Below the pieces are notes generated by a model. The model was not told where the DNA came from, searched no databases, and saw only the letters and a list, made by a program, of their open reading frames with translations. A program made the position numbers and the translations under genes. 64,000 nt of DNA from Boswellia sacra (taxonomy: Eukaryota > Streptophyta > Magnoliopsida > Sapindales > Burseraceae), in NCBI GenBank assembly GCA_013180625.2, contig SNVD02010585.1, forward strand, positions 417,855 through 481,854, written 5' to 3'. Shown one piece after another: positions 43,676 to 55,896 of this stretch (the stretch's first letter is position 1; each line of letters opens with the position of its first letter).

Positions 43676-43831
43676 TTGGCGAATATGCTAACCCACCACA
43701 AATTTCTTCTTTTTCCCACATTCTCTTTCACAACTGCAACGTCTCCAAATGCGCCCAATGGCGTGGTCAAACTCGTACAATATTGATCAAGTCCAAACAA
43801 TGACTGAACTTGATCGCTGTCACAACTTTAG

Positions 43832-46800
43832 TCAACATATCTGCGGGATTCTCGGCAGTCTCAATCTTCTAAAGTAAGATTCTCCCTTCATCAATAATCT
43901 CCCGCACAAAGTGATATCAATATGCTTCGTACGAACATGGAACATTGGATTCTTCGCTAAAGGGATAGCACTCTGACTATCAGAATAAAGACTGATCTTC
44001 TTCTGCCCAATTCCCAATTCATCCAACAATCCCTGTAACCAAATAGCTTCCTTCACAGCCTCTGTCATTGCCATATACTCTGCCTCTGTAGTAGACAAAT
44101 CCACTGTAGACTGTAAAGTAGACTTCCAACTCACTGGTGCTCTTGCAAGAGTAAACATATAATCGGTTGTTGACCAATGTTTATCCAAATCACCAGCATA
44201 ATCTGAATCAACATAACCAATAGCATACTGATCACATGTATCATCCCTCTCAAAGACTAAGCCAACATCTACGGTTCTCAACAAATACCGTAGAATCCAT
44301 TTCACTGCTTGCCAATATCCTTTACCAGGATCATGCATATACCTGCTCATAACTCCAACTGCATGTGAAATATCGGGTCTCGTACACACTCTGTCATTGC
44401 CATATACTCTGCCTCTGTAGTAGACAAATCCACTGTAGACTGTAAAGTAGACTTCCAACTCACTGGTGCTCTTGCAAGAGTAAACACATAATCGGTTGTT
44501 GAACAACGTTTATCCAAATCACCAGCATAATCTGAATCAACATAACCAATAGCATACTGATCACATGTATCATCCCTCTCAAAGACTAAGCCAACATCTA
44601 CGGTTCTCAACAAATACCGTAGAATCCATTTCACTTCTTGCCAATATCCTTTACCAGGATCATGCATATACCTGCTCATAACTCCAACTGCATGTGAAAT
44701 GTCGGGTCTCGTACACACTATAGCATACATCAGGCTACCAACTGCATTAGCATATGGAACTCGAGACATATACTCTCGTTCCTCATCTGTACTAGGAGAT
44801 AAAGATGCACTCAGCTTCATATGAGGAGCAAGTGTGGTACTTACAGGTTTTGACTGCTCTGTAATGCCAAACCACTGTAATAACTTCTTCAGATACTGCT
44901 TATGAGTCAAACAAATCTTGCTTCTCCCTCTATCTTTGCTAATCTCTATGCCTATAATCTTCTTAGCTTCACCCAAATCTTTCATCTCAAACTCTCGAGT
45001 CAATTGAGTCTTCAACTTTGCAATTTCTTCGACATTCTTCGAAGCTATCAACATATCATCAACATACAAGAGTAGATAAATGAAAGAACCATCATGTAGC
45101 CATCGAAAATACACACAATTATCAAATTTGCTTCTTGTGTACCTCTAACCTATCATAAACCGATCAAATCGCTTATACCACTATCTGGGAGATTGCTTCA
45201 AACCATAAAGTGATCTTTTCAGTTTGCAAATCAAATTTTCCTTACCAGCAACTTTGAATCCCTCTGACTGAGTCATATAGATTTCCTCTTCCAAGTCACC
45301 ATGTAAAAATGCAGTTTTTACATCAAGTTGAACTAGTTCCATATTCATCTGAGCTACTAAGGCCAATAAAATTCTAATGGAAGAATGTTTCACAACAGGA
45401 GAAAATACCTAATTGTAGTCAATTCCTTCCCTCTAAGCGTAGCCTTTAGCCACCAACCTTGCTTTGTAGTGGACGTCATTCTTATCAGGAAATCCATCTT
45501 TCTTTGCATATACCTATTTGCACGCAATTGCCTTTTTACCCTTCGGTAGTTGAGTTAGCTCCCAAGTTTCATTCTTTTGAAGAGACTGCATCTCTTCTCT
45601 CATAGCTGTCTTCCACTCATCAACTTTAGAACATCTGACTGCCTCTCTATAAGTGGAAGGAACATCAGCATCTACAATTGGAAGTCCATAGGCCACCATA
45701 TCAGCAAATCGAGCAGGTCTGTGAATCTCATGTCTTGGCCTATTAACTGCAATAGATTCTTGTTGCTGTTGAGATTCTTGAGTAGAACCCTCTCCATCAT
45801 CTCCCAAATCTCCCTCTATCACAGAAGTATCAACATCTGTCTCAATAGATCTAACTGGGTTTAATGTCGTCGTTTCAAACTCCACCTGCTGCTGAGTATG
45901 CTCCACCTGCTGTAGAGTACTATTCACCTTTGTCTGGTTTTCTGATTTCTTCAACATTGAAGACTCATCAAATGTCACTTCTCTGCTGGATACAATCTTC
46001 CTCGAACTAGGACACCATAAATGATATCCTTTTACTCCTGAAGCAAATCCCAAGAAAATCGCTTTCTTGGCTCTAGGATCCAGCTTAGATTCTTTCACAT
46101 GATAATATGCAGGAGAACCAAAAACATGTAAAGAATCATAATCAGAAACAAGTTGTCCAGACCATACCTCCAATAGAGTTTTATCACCAATAGCAGCTGA
46201 AGGTAGACGATTAATGAGATGACACACATAGGTCACAGCCTCAGCCCAAAATTCCTTGCCCAACCCAATATTGGACAACATACACCGAATTTTCTCCAAC
46301 AATATCCGGCTCATGCATTCTGCCACTCCCATTCTACTACGGTGTACCTCTAAGAGTAAAATGACATATAATACCCTCATCACGACATAATTTCAAAAAC
46401 TGATCACTGCAATACTCACCACCATTGTCTGTTCTGAGATGCTTGATCTTCTTGTCAGTTTGTGTCTCAATCATCTTTTTCCATTTAAGGAAAACACCAA
46501 GTAGATCATCTTTTGATTTCAAACAGTACACCCAAGTTCTTCTGGAAAAGTCATCAACAAAAGTAACAAAGTAGTGCCTACCTCCCATAGATGCGATTTT
46601 AGTAGGTCTCCACACATCTGAGTGAACATAATCAAGAATACCCTTGATATTATGAATAGCGGTGCCAAATTTCACTCAGTTCTACTTTCCCAGAACACAA
46701 TGCTCACAGAAATCCAGCTTGTAGGTCTTTGCACCTTTCAATGAGCCTCGCTTCACTAAACTGAATAAGGCTTTCTCACCTGCATTTCCCAAACGCATAT

Positions 46801-47524
46801 GCCACAGTCTCGTGATGTCTAAATCTGCATCATTATCAGAAACTATAGCAGCTGATCCAATAACGGTACTACCATTATAGCAATACAAGTTGTTTCTCCT
46901 AGTGCCTTTCAATACCACAAGAGCGCCTGAAGTGACCCTCAGAATACCATCTCCAATAGATATACCACAGCCTTTAGATTCTAAGGCTTCCAAAGAGATG
47001 AGATTCTTTTTCAACTTCGGTACATACCGAACATCTGTCAGAACTCTAGTTAGTCCGTCATGATTCCTCAATCGGATCGAACCTATCCCAGCAGTATGGC
47101 AAATATCATCATTACCCATATACACAACTCCACAATCAATCTCTTCAAACTGAAAGAACCATTCCCTATGTGGACACATATGATAAGTACAACCCGAATC
47201 CATAATCCACTCATCAGAACCAGAAGTGGATGGATGACTAACTAGACTTATATCAAAATCATTATCATCCTCACGCTCAATAACACACGCATCAGAAACA
47301 GCCTTGCCCTTATCTTTCTTTTTCAACTTAGGACAATCTTTCTTCCAATGCCCTTTCTCATGACAAAAGGCACACTCATCTTTTCCTAATCTACCCCTCG
47401 ACAAAGATTTTTTCCTTTTTCCTGATTTCCTACTCCGACTGCACCTTCTCACTATCAATATATCTATTTTTGCATTTTTCATAATCACTGTCTTCTCTAA
47501 TACAGTCGACGATGACGCCATCAC
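43832..47524 (-). pseudogene. Tork-type copia gag-pol
   Basis: The gag start (MMASSSTVLEKT) is fused to the gag end (RSRKSGKRKKSLSRGRL) with most of the capsid missing. The knuckle CAFCHEKGHWKKDC is intact, as is the protease site DEWIMDSGCTYHM. The GAG-pre-integrase zinc region reads RLWHMRLGNAGEKALF, where the second His is Asn. After a stop at 46680 the integrase core holds DYVHSDVWRPTK and HLRTDNGGEYCSDQ, then a frameshift at 46380 and PSAAIGDKTLLEVWSG. RT starts QLDVKTAFLHGDLEEEIYM (45393-45181), then a stop, and LLYVDDMLIASKNVEEIAKL with the catalytic YVDD. RNase H (DSDYAGDLDKRCSTTDYVFT) is duplicated by a 329-bp repeat and ends TKHIDI. Confidence 0.88.
44061..44718 (-). repeat. 329-bp tandem duplication in the Tork RNase H region
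   Basis: The blocks 44061-44389 and 44390-44718 are nearly identical, from TCTGTCATTGCCATATACTC to GGTCTCGTACACAC. Because 329 is not a multiple of three, the copy shifts the frame. Confidence 0.92.
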
Positions 47525-47686
47525 TACCTCTCACAAATAAGCTCGATACACAAATCACCAATAACCAAGCTCCAACAAACTATTATATTCAATAACTAGC
47601 AATCCAAAATCAATAGCCCAGAAAAGTAGTAAGTGCTTCAATGAAATAGCCACTAACTACCCAAAACCTTCGGCTCTAATACCAAT

Positions 47687-48246
47687 TGTTATGCACAGCG
47701 GAAGTGATAACCAACAAAACAACCAAATGCATAACCACAAACTATGCTAGATAATTGAATATAATAGCAACTAAAGAGGCAACCAATCAACCACAATGCA
47801 GAAATAGAAAGAACACCAAGATTTAACGAGGTTTGATTATAAATACCTACGTCCTCGGGCGCCGCTGAAGAAGCTTTCCACTATCTTCAAAGAGAATTAC
47901 AAACTTTTGGGCCACAATACAAATACCACAACTATTAGGCCAAACTGTAATTATCCAAATTGTTGGGTCAAACTGTAATTATCCAAACAATTGGGTAATA
48001 CTACAAATACCCAAAACTAAGGGGGAAAAAGAAATATTACAAACTTTAAGGTCCTTAATGAAAGGTCCTTAAACTATGAGGTCTTATATGTGAGACCTTA
48101 CAAATAAAGGGGGTGAAAGAGAATTTTTAATGGGACACTTAAACAACTCTCACATGGCTTTATTTATAAGCCCACATGAGACTCAAGCTTTGCTACTTAA
48201 CCAATGTGGGATCTCTCCCACTTGCATATGAGCCACAAACTCAACA
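47687..48246 (-). repeat. 5' LTR of the Tork-type element
   Basis: It begins TGTTATGCACAGCGG and ends ACTCAACA (plus-strand reading); the primer site lies just outside its left edge. Confidence 0.9.
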
Positions 48247-48251
48247 GTCAC

Positions 48252-49165
48252 AACATTGCGTACAAGATGAAAGATGTTAATGCAAGACTAGATGAAATTG
48301 CGAGAGAGAGAGATATGTATAATCTTAATGTGATCAGGACTTGATCAAAGAATGGAGAGAATACATGCTACCTCCTTAATTGATGAGTCTGGGATATATG
48401 GTAGAGATGATAGAAAGTCTTTTGTTAAACAAATTATTGTGTAAGAGCAGTGATAAAAACACACATCCCCCTATGTCATCTCAATGGTGGGCATGGATAG
48501 TATTGAAAAAACAACCCTTACTCAAATTGCATACAATAATTTCAAAAACAATTTTAACAAAGCAATATGGATTTGTGTCTCAAACCTTTTTGATGAGTTT
48601 AGGATTGCCAAAGCAATAATCGATGGTCTTCAAGTTCCTACCCCTAATTTAGGAGAATTGGAAGTCTTATTATGAATTGCATTTGGGAAGCGATCACTAG
48701 AAAGAAATTTTTTCTTGTTTTAGATGACATGTGGACCGAAGATTACCAAAAATGGAAATCATTTGAACTTTGTCTAAAAAGTTGTGGTCATGAAAGTAGG
48801 ACTTTGATTACTACTCATAAAGTAACTATTGCACATATGATGAAGTCAAATTACATTATCAACATTAAAGAGTTGAGTGAAGAGCATCGTTGGTTATTAT
48901 GGAAACGAATAGCATTTTTGACAGGTCGGACATGGATTGTAAAATGTTAGAAGATATCAGTAGGGAAATGGTTGGCAAGTGCAAGGGCTTACCTCTTGCT
49001 GCAAAGACCATTGCAAGTCTTTTACGCTTTAAGAAAACTAGAGGAGAATGGCGACAAATTCTAGATAGTGAAACATAGAAATTGGAAGAGTTTGAAAGAG
49101 ATATTTTCAATCCTTTGTTATTGAGTTATAACTATTTACCTTCCAAGTAAAATGATGTTTCTTAT
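48252..49165 (+). pseudogene. CC-NBS-LRR resistance gene, NB-ARC part (pseudogene 2, continued)
   Basis: It resumes the gene broken at 42549: NIAYKMKDVNARLDEIARER, DMYNLNVIRT, then frameshifts. The P-loop reads VGMDSIEKTTLTQIAY, where GGIGKTT has become DSIEKTT. It continues through IWICVSNLFDEFRIAKAI, kinase-2 FFLVLDDMWTEDYQKWKSFE, RNBS-B RTLITTHKVTIAHMMKSN, and the GLPL motif MVGKCKGLPLAAKTIASLLR. The last part is EWRQILDSET, a stop in place of Trp, then FNPLLLSYNYLPSK. The RNBS-D/LRR part is absent because an Athila LTR begins at about 49166. The NB-ARC normally binds ADP/ATP as the switch of the receptor; this one could not. Confidence 0.88.
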
Positions 49166-50293
49166 TGATGAACACTTAAATGTTTGTGTTTAATAAGAGA
49201 TTAAATGTTTGTGTTTAATAAGAGATTAGTTCACCATATTACACTAATAGTGTCATAAAATTCCTCAACTTGAGCATATTTGTAGTCTTTGTATCTTTTG
49301 AATTAGCTTCATCTTAATTTCAGTTTTTGTTGTAGGTTTAGAAAAATGGGTATAACTTTCTATTTATAAATCAGAATGGTGCAAATCTTGATTTTTTGGA
49401 AAGCTGATTAAATTATATACAAGATTATTTTTCACAAGTATCATCAAATTCTGGCTCTTAGTGGATCAACCATGGGCTTGAAGCGAACCCATCTGTAGTT
49501 TTGGCCTAACCTGACGATGTCTTTGTATTTTGACTATATCTTTTGATATACGTATCCAAATCGTATGAATCAAGATGTTCTAGAAAGCTGAGAGAATATT
49601 TGCAACTTTCATGAAGATATATGATCAAAATTTTAAATAATTCGATGTCGATATCGATGGTCAAAGTCGTTACACATGATGATCCAAATTGTCAACAAGA
49701 TATTTTATAATTGTCCCTTTGTAATTTGACAAGTTTGGCCCTGAATGAATCTAAAAATAGAGGTGTATTGTGACCCATTAGGGCATCTTGGCTCTTGCTA
49801 GGATCTCTTATTATTGTGTTTTCTTTCTTATATTTTATTCTCTTAATTTTATTAATAAATCTTCTTTTTCTAGCAATTTGTTTCCTTTCTTTCATAATGT
49901 CTTGCTAAATTTTCTTTTCATAAGGTGAAAGGGTAAAATACTTGATATGAGAATAAAAAATTTCTAACCCTTTAATATGTGTTTAATAATCATAATCATT
50001 TGTTATTTATTTTATATAATTTATATTTATTTCCCTAATCAATCTTGACACTACTTGTAAAGTTGAGGTATTGATCCTTTGTAGACAATCCTTGGCACAT
50101 CAAATGCTTGGATCTTTTCTAGATATCGAATGGTTATTCCTTACTGACACAAGTCCAGTTAGGAACCTTGATTTGTTGTAGATGTATAATGATTGGCACA
50201 TTGGATGCTTGAATCCATTTACAAAAATTGGTATAAATATTGAAAAGGAAAGAAATATAATTCGTATAACTAAAATTGGCTTAAATGACATAC
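49166..50293 (+). repeat. Outer Athila 5' LTR, left part
   Basis: It is AT-rich with a 28-bp direct repeat near 49177-49230 (TTAAATGTTTGTGTTTAATA...). It is interrupted at 50293 by the CACTA element and resumes at 55372. Confidence 0.65.
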
Positions 50294-50304
50294 CACTACG
50301 TGAA

Positions 50305-51840
50305 AAATGACTTTTTGCGACGAAATTTTTCGTCGCAAAAAGTTAAAATTTCGTCGCAATAAGTTTTTGCGACAAAAATAAATTCGTCGCGCTCCAGTCG
50401 CAATATGTGAGTCGCAATAGGTTTTTTTGCGACGATTCTGGAATTCCTCGCAAAAAGTCTTTTTGCGACAAAATTTTTCTCGCAAAAAGTGGTATTCTGC
50501 GACAAATATTTCGTCACAAAAAAGATCACATAACGTCAACTTTTTGCGACAAAATAAAAATTGTCGCAAAAGAGTATATTTTGCGACGAATTCCAATATT
50601 GTCGCAAATTGTTAGAAAACAACTCATTTTTTAATAAAATTATTTTAGTTAAAAAAGTTTATTGCGACCAATTTTTTCTCGCTAAATACTACCTTTAGCG
50701 ACAAAAAATTCGTCGCAATAAATTTTTAACAAAAAAATTGATTTTTTTTAAGAATTTACAGATTTTATTTTTTAATTAGTTATAAATTTTAGAATAAATG
50801 ACATGTCTCATTACACAACTTAATTCTTTATATTAATAATTTTATTAATTAACAACAAATTACCAAAAATTTATCACAATATATTTTTACAATATATCAA
50901 CCTTTGTACATAGCAAAATTAAAAAAAAAATACAAAAAAGAGAAAGAAAAATACAAAACTTCATCCTCCAAAAATTCTTTTGTTGTTGACTTTGTATGAA
51001 TCCTCCAATCTTCAAGTACAAGCCATCTTCAAAAATACCTATTAAAAACAAAAAAATAAAAATAAAATGTTAAGTAAAAATTAAAGCATAAAAAATGAGT
51101 TTATGAAAAAAACAATGTTGAAGAAGCAAAGAATTTGATAATGTTGAGAATGTTGAGTTGTATTCCATCTTCAAAAATACCTATCAAATAAAAGACAATA
51201 ATATCAATCAAATATTAAAATAAATAAAAATATATTAAACTATTAAAGAAAATATATTATAACACAAAAGTAAAAGAAAGAGTAAAAGTATTTACCAAAT
51301 GTTGGGAAAAGAAAAGGAGTAGAGAATTGGAAGTGATAGAAGAAAATGAAACAATCCAAAATTAACCCATGTATATATAATAAAAGTTGGATATTTTGCG
51401 ACAAAATTTTAACCTTTAGCGACGAAAATTTTGTTGCGAAATAGTTTTTAAAATTATGAAAAAAATCAAAGCGGGAAAAAGTTCGCCAAAAATTTTTTTT
51501 TGCGACAAAATTTTGATATTTTGCGACAAAATTTTCGTCGAGAAAGAGTTTCAAAATTTTGAAATTTCAAGAGCGGGAAAAAGTCCGCCCAAATTTCATT
51601 TTGCGACAAAAATTTTGATCTTTAGCGACAAATTTTTCGTCGCTAAAGAACTTGAAATTTTCAAAATTCTCAAGCGGGAATAAGTCCGCCTAAATTTTAT
51701 TTCTTGCGACGAATATAAATTCGTATTTCGTCGCAAAAAACCTCATTTTGCGATGAAATTAAATCATCGCAAAACATCATATATTGCGACAAAATATTAA
51801 TCTTTTTGCGACGAAAATTTCCTCACTAAAAATCTTTAAA
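50305..51840. repeat. Left subterminal array of the CACTA element
   Basis: Two dense clusters (50305-50720 and 51395-51840) contain words such as TTTTTGCGACGAAATTTTTC, TTCGTCGCAAAA, GTCGCTAAAG and TTGCGACAAAA in alternating orientation, making many short hairpins. Between them 50720-51390 is AT-rich. Confidence 0.85.
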
Positions 51841-51849
51841 AAAATGTTA

Positions 51850-53617
51850 AAGACTCTTTTATTTGTCATAAAAAGTATACAAATGTGAAAATTATAATAA
51901 AAAACTAAGAAGATTTTGAAATTAATCATACTTGGACTTTGATAATTATAAATTTATTTAGTAATTAAATAAATTTATCCAACATAATTAAATTTATTTA
52001 ATATTAGGTTAAACCATACTTAGACTTGGATAATTATAAGTTTATTTATTAATTAAATTTTCATCCATAATTAAATTTATATAATATTGGATTGGTATTA
52101 AATAATTTGATGATAAATTAATAAATAATATAACAACCATATACAATAGAAATATAAAACATTATATGGTATTTAATTATTTTTTATTGAGTATTAAAAT
52201 GTTAATAAAATATGTACAACAACTCAAGAATTATTTAACAAGTGTAAACAATAGTTAGACATTTATACATATGTCATAGTTGTTATATGAGCAATTACAA
52301 AAAAAAAGTTTCTTTAGTGATCAATAAATAATTAATTATTGATATTATAATCATATATGTAACAAAAAGATTCTATTCATTTTAGCTATAATTTATTTTA
52401 ATTATCTATTTCTTTTAAAAACACTAAAAATATGTTTTACAAATTTAAAAAATTAATTTGTGATGGAGATAATTTAATTATTAACATATAAACGTATGTC
52501 ATAATTGTCATATGTATTAAAGTGTTAACAAAATACACACAAGTCAACTATTATTAATAAATGTATAATACTTAAACATCTATACATATGACATAATTGT
52601 CATGTGCGAGTTATTGAAAAATAATTTTTAATACTTTAATAAATAAATAATCAAATATTCATATTATAATTATTATGTAACAAATGCATTTACTTTCAGT
52701 GAATATTTTTTATTATTTATTCATTTTACAAATGCTAACAATTAATATTTAAAATATCTTGACAAATGCAAACCATAAGTTTGTAATAGTTGTAATTTAA
52801 TAATTGAATATCTATATATGTCATATTTGTTATTATAAGAAATTGAAAATAAGCTTTTCTAATTTGATTAGTAAATGATTACTTATTCATATTATAATTA
52901 TATAAAAATGTAACAAAATTGCATTTATTTTCAAGTATAAAATGCCTTTAAATTAATTATCCATTTTTTTATAAAAATAACAATTATTAAAAATATTTTT
53001 TACAATTATAAAAAATATTTTTTTTCATATAAGTAATTTAATTATTAGACATATATACATATACATATGTTACAAGTATCATATGCATTACGAATTAAAA
53101 ATTAGGTTTTGCCATTTACCAGTAAATGATTAATTATTCATATAGTAATCAATATGTAACAAATGTATTTATTTTTTGTTATAGAGTTCATTTTAATTAT
53201 TTATCTCCCTTAAAATAAACTCTAACAATTGTTTAAAATATCTCAACAATTTACTCAAAGCTATACGATAAAAATTAAAAGTCTAAGAGAAATATATTGT
53301 CTAAATTAATACACTTTATAACAAAAAAATAAAAAACATAATTATAGGCAACATTACATGATTATTAATTATTTATTTATTTATGTTTATTTGACATATA
53401 ATTAAACGTTGAAAAATAAATTAGATTTTTAGAAGTTGGATTTTTTTTCCAATCTCATTTTCATCAATTAAAAATTAGTCATGGTAATAAGTTTATCATA
53501 ATTGTAATTTAGCAGTTAGACATATATAAATCACACATAAATTAGATTATATATAAATAATTAGCAATAAATTTTATGCTTGATTATTAGATTATTAACG
53601 ATTCATATCACACACAC

Positions 53618-53662
<45 letters not shown>

Positions 53663-53950
53663 GAGAGTTTATTTTAATTATTTATCTCTTTTACAAACAC
53701 TAAATTTAGAATATCTTAATAGTTTTTCACATTTAAAAGCATGAATGGAATCACAAATGGTCTTTTTTTTTTAATAAAAATTTGTATGAATATCCAAATG
53801 ACCTTACTATATTTAAAAATTGTCAATTTATATAAAATCAAATTAGATTTTTAATACTTTCTTTATTCTTTTTTTTGTCATTTTTTAAACAAAGACTTAT
53901 ATATTAGACGAACCACGAACAAAGAGAAGAAAGCAAAAGAGGAAAGTTAT
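51850..53950. other. AT-rich interior of the CACTA element, no gene seen
   Basis: There is no open frame of note. Recurrent words such as ACATATGTCATAATTGTCAT and TAACAAATGCATTTA hint at old internal duplication. Confidence 0.6.
53607..53662 (+). repeat. CA/TA microsatellite
   Basis: About 46 bp of (CA)n with one CG step, then (TA)4. Confidence 0.95.
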
Positions 53951-53964
53951 TAAGTTTTAATTTT

Positions 53965-55360
53965 AAAAAAATAACTTTTTGCGAGGAATATTTTCTCGCA
54001 AAAGGCCATATTTTGCGAGGAATACATATTTTCGTCACAAAATGTCCAGTATTGTCACGTGTTCATAATAAGTTAGACAGGCTTTTCGCGAGAAATTTTT
54101 TTTCGCAAAAGGTTAACTTTTTTGCGAGGAATTTATTGTCGCAAAAGATCACATTTCGCGACGAATCAAATTTTCGTCGCAAAATATCCAATATTGTCAA
54201 GTGCATAATAAATTAGAATGGCTTTTTGCGAGGAATTTTTTGTCGCAAAATGTGAATTTTTGCGAGAAAATTTTCGTCGCAAAATATGACTTTTTGCGAG
54301 GAAAATTTTCTCGCAAAAAGTCACATTTTGCGTGGAATCTCGTTTTTGTCGCAAAATGTCCAGTATTGCCACGTAAGCATGGTAAAATACAATGACTTTT
54401 CGCGAGGAATTTTTTGTCGCAAAAGGTCTATTTTTTGCGACAAAAAATTCCTCGCGAAAGGTCACATTTTGCGAGGAATCACGTTTTTGTCGCAAAATGT
54501 CCAGTATTGCCACGTAAGCATGATAAATTAAAATGGCTTTTCGCGAGGAAGTTTTTGTCGCAAAAAATAGACCTTTTGCGACAAAAAATTCCTCGCGAAA
54601 GGTCACATTTTGCGAGGAATCACGTTTTTGTCGCAAAATGTCCAGTATTGACACGTAAGCATGATAAATTAAAATGGCTTTTCGCGAGGAATTTTTTGTC
54701 GCAAAAAATAGACCTTTTGCGACAAAAAATTCCTCGCGAAAGGTCACATTTTGCGAGGAATCATGTTTTTGTCGCAAAATATCCAGTATTGCCACGTGTG
54801 CATGGTAAATTAAAATAGCTTTTTGCGAGGAATTTTTTGTCGCAAAAAATAGATTTTTTGTCGCAAAAAATGGATTTTTTCCGAGGAAATTTTCCTCGCA
54901 AAAGGTCACATTTTGCGAGGAATAATTTTTTCGTCGCAAAATGTCAAGTATTGCCATATATGCATGGTGAATTAGAATGGCCTTTAGTGAGGAATTTTTT
55001 ATCGCAAAATGTCTTTTTTTCGCGAGAAACATTATTTTGTCGCAAAAAATGTTCATGTTGCTATAAAATTTTTGTCACAAAATGACGTATGTGTGTTATA
55101 CGTTTTGCGATGAAAAATTTGTCGCAATAGGTTTATTTCGTCGCAAAAAAAACTTCTCTAATTAGTCACTCGAGTTTTTAGCGAGGAAATGAATATTCGT
55201 CGCTAAAGGTTTTATTTTGCGACGAAAAATTCCTCGCAAAATATCTTTTTTTTTGAAATGCTACCTTTTGTGACGAAATAATAATTTCGTCGCAAAAGGC
55301 CGCTTTTTGCGACGAATTTTATTTCGTCGCAAAAAATTTTGTCGCAAAAAACTGTTTTTC
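53965..55360. repeat. Right subterminal array of the CACTA element with 141-bp tandem repeats
   Basis: The landmark TGTCCAGTATTG recurs near 54043, 54184, 54357, 54498, 54639, 54780 and 54943; most intervals are 141 bp. Each unit holds TTTTCGCGAGGAATTTTTTG, TCGCAAAA, TTTTGCGACAAAAAATTCCT, CGCGAAAGG and TTTTGCGAGGAATCACGTTT. The motif is GCGAGGAA/GCGACGAA, mirroring the left end. As 141 is a multiple of three, a 296-codon - strand frame stays open through it, which I regard as a by-product. Confidence 0.88.
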
Positions 55361-55371
55361 TTGTAGTGTAC

Positions 55372-55767
55372 CTTCTGATTGGAACCTCCTCGATGTGTGG
55401 ATTTCGTCTATTCTTATTTGATATATCAAGGGCGGATCCCCTAACCTTAGCTTTCATTATCATTGTGTTAATTTTTCTTACTAGTGTATTTTAAGTATTC
55501 TTATTTATTACTTATGAAATTGTTCCTTCAGTTGCTATGGTAGGTTTTACCGCCTATTTTCATGGATGGTTTTATAATCTTTTATTTATATTTTATATTT
55601 GAATGATCAGTTGTACCGCCTACCATCTTGACTTCTATTTGTTAATAGTATCATGTTATTTATTTGAATTATTCATATTCTATTTGCTCATCCTTCCCTG
55701 GTCTTGCTGGGTTTATTACTTTGACACTCCTATACTTGAGAGATAATCCTATTTTTAGATGTGTCAA
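55372..55767 (+). repeat. Outer Athila 5' LTR, right part
   Basis: It runs from CTTCTGATTGGAACC to GATGTGTCA, just before AGTTTTTGGCACC. The LTR end is set by the primer site, since the partner LTR is not in the window. Confidence 0.6.
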
Positions 55768-55769
55768 GT

Positions 55770-55790
55770 TTTTGGCACCATTGCCAGGGA
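55770..55790 (+). promoter_or_regulatory. Primer-binding site of the outer Athila
   Basis: TGGCACCATTGCCAGGGA is close to the tRNA-Asp complementary site TGGCGCCGTTGCCGGGGA of Athila/Tat elements, with three changes. The intact form is seen in the inner Athila (about 61106-61126, reverse). Confidence 0.75.
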
Positions 55791-55896
55791 AGGTAAAATT
55801 TAGCATGCAAAATAGTAAGTATTGCTTTTTTCATTTTAGATCTCAATTTTCTTTGTTGTATGTTCATCTTTTCTTTCCTTTCTCTTTTAAAATTGC

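Larger units (their letters stand above)
43107..48246 (-). mobile_element. Tork-type Ty1/copia retrotransposon, internally deleted
   Basis: On the - strand: 5' LTR 48246-47687, primer site (ATTGGTATTAGAGCC, about 47686-47672), gag-pol, polypurine tract AAGGTGGAGATT, then 3' LTR 43675-43107. The LTRs are ~565 bp and similar. The flanking 5-mers are GTCAT (43102-43106) and GTCAC (48247-48251), a target duplication with one change that coincides with the TRIM target. The terminal TG of the left LTR reads TA. Gag is mostly deleted and pol has stops and a duplication. Confidence 0.9.
50294..55368. mobile_element. Non-autonomous CACTA (En/Spm-type) transposon
   Basis: The 5075-bp element has termini CACTACGTGAAAAATGACTT and, at the right end in reverse, CACTACAAGAAAAACAGTTT. 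The CACTACAAGAAAA end is the CACTA-superfamily signature. A 3-bp target duplication TAC flanks it (50291-50293 and 55369-55371). Both ends are packed with TTTGCGACGAAA-like words in both orientations. No transposase or other gene is found; the interior (51850-53950) is AT-rich with a CA microsatellite. It is inserted in the outer Athila LTR. Confidence 0.92.

Noticed and set aside
54166..55056. Longest open frame in the CACTA region as a protein gene
   Set aside because: It is a translation of a 141-bp DNA repeat whose words also run in other frames and on the other strand; no domain is present.
50305..55360. CRISPR-like array
   Set aside because: The repeats are inverted, variable and subterminal to CACTA ends in a plant genome; there are no spacers of fixed length and no cas genes.
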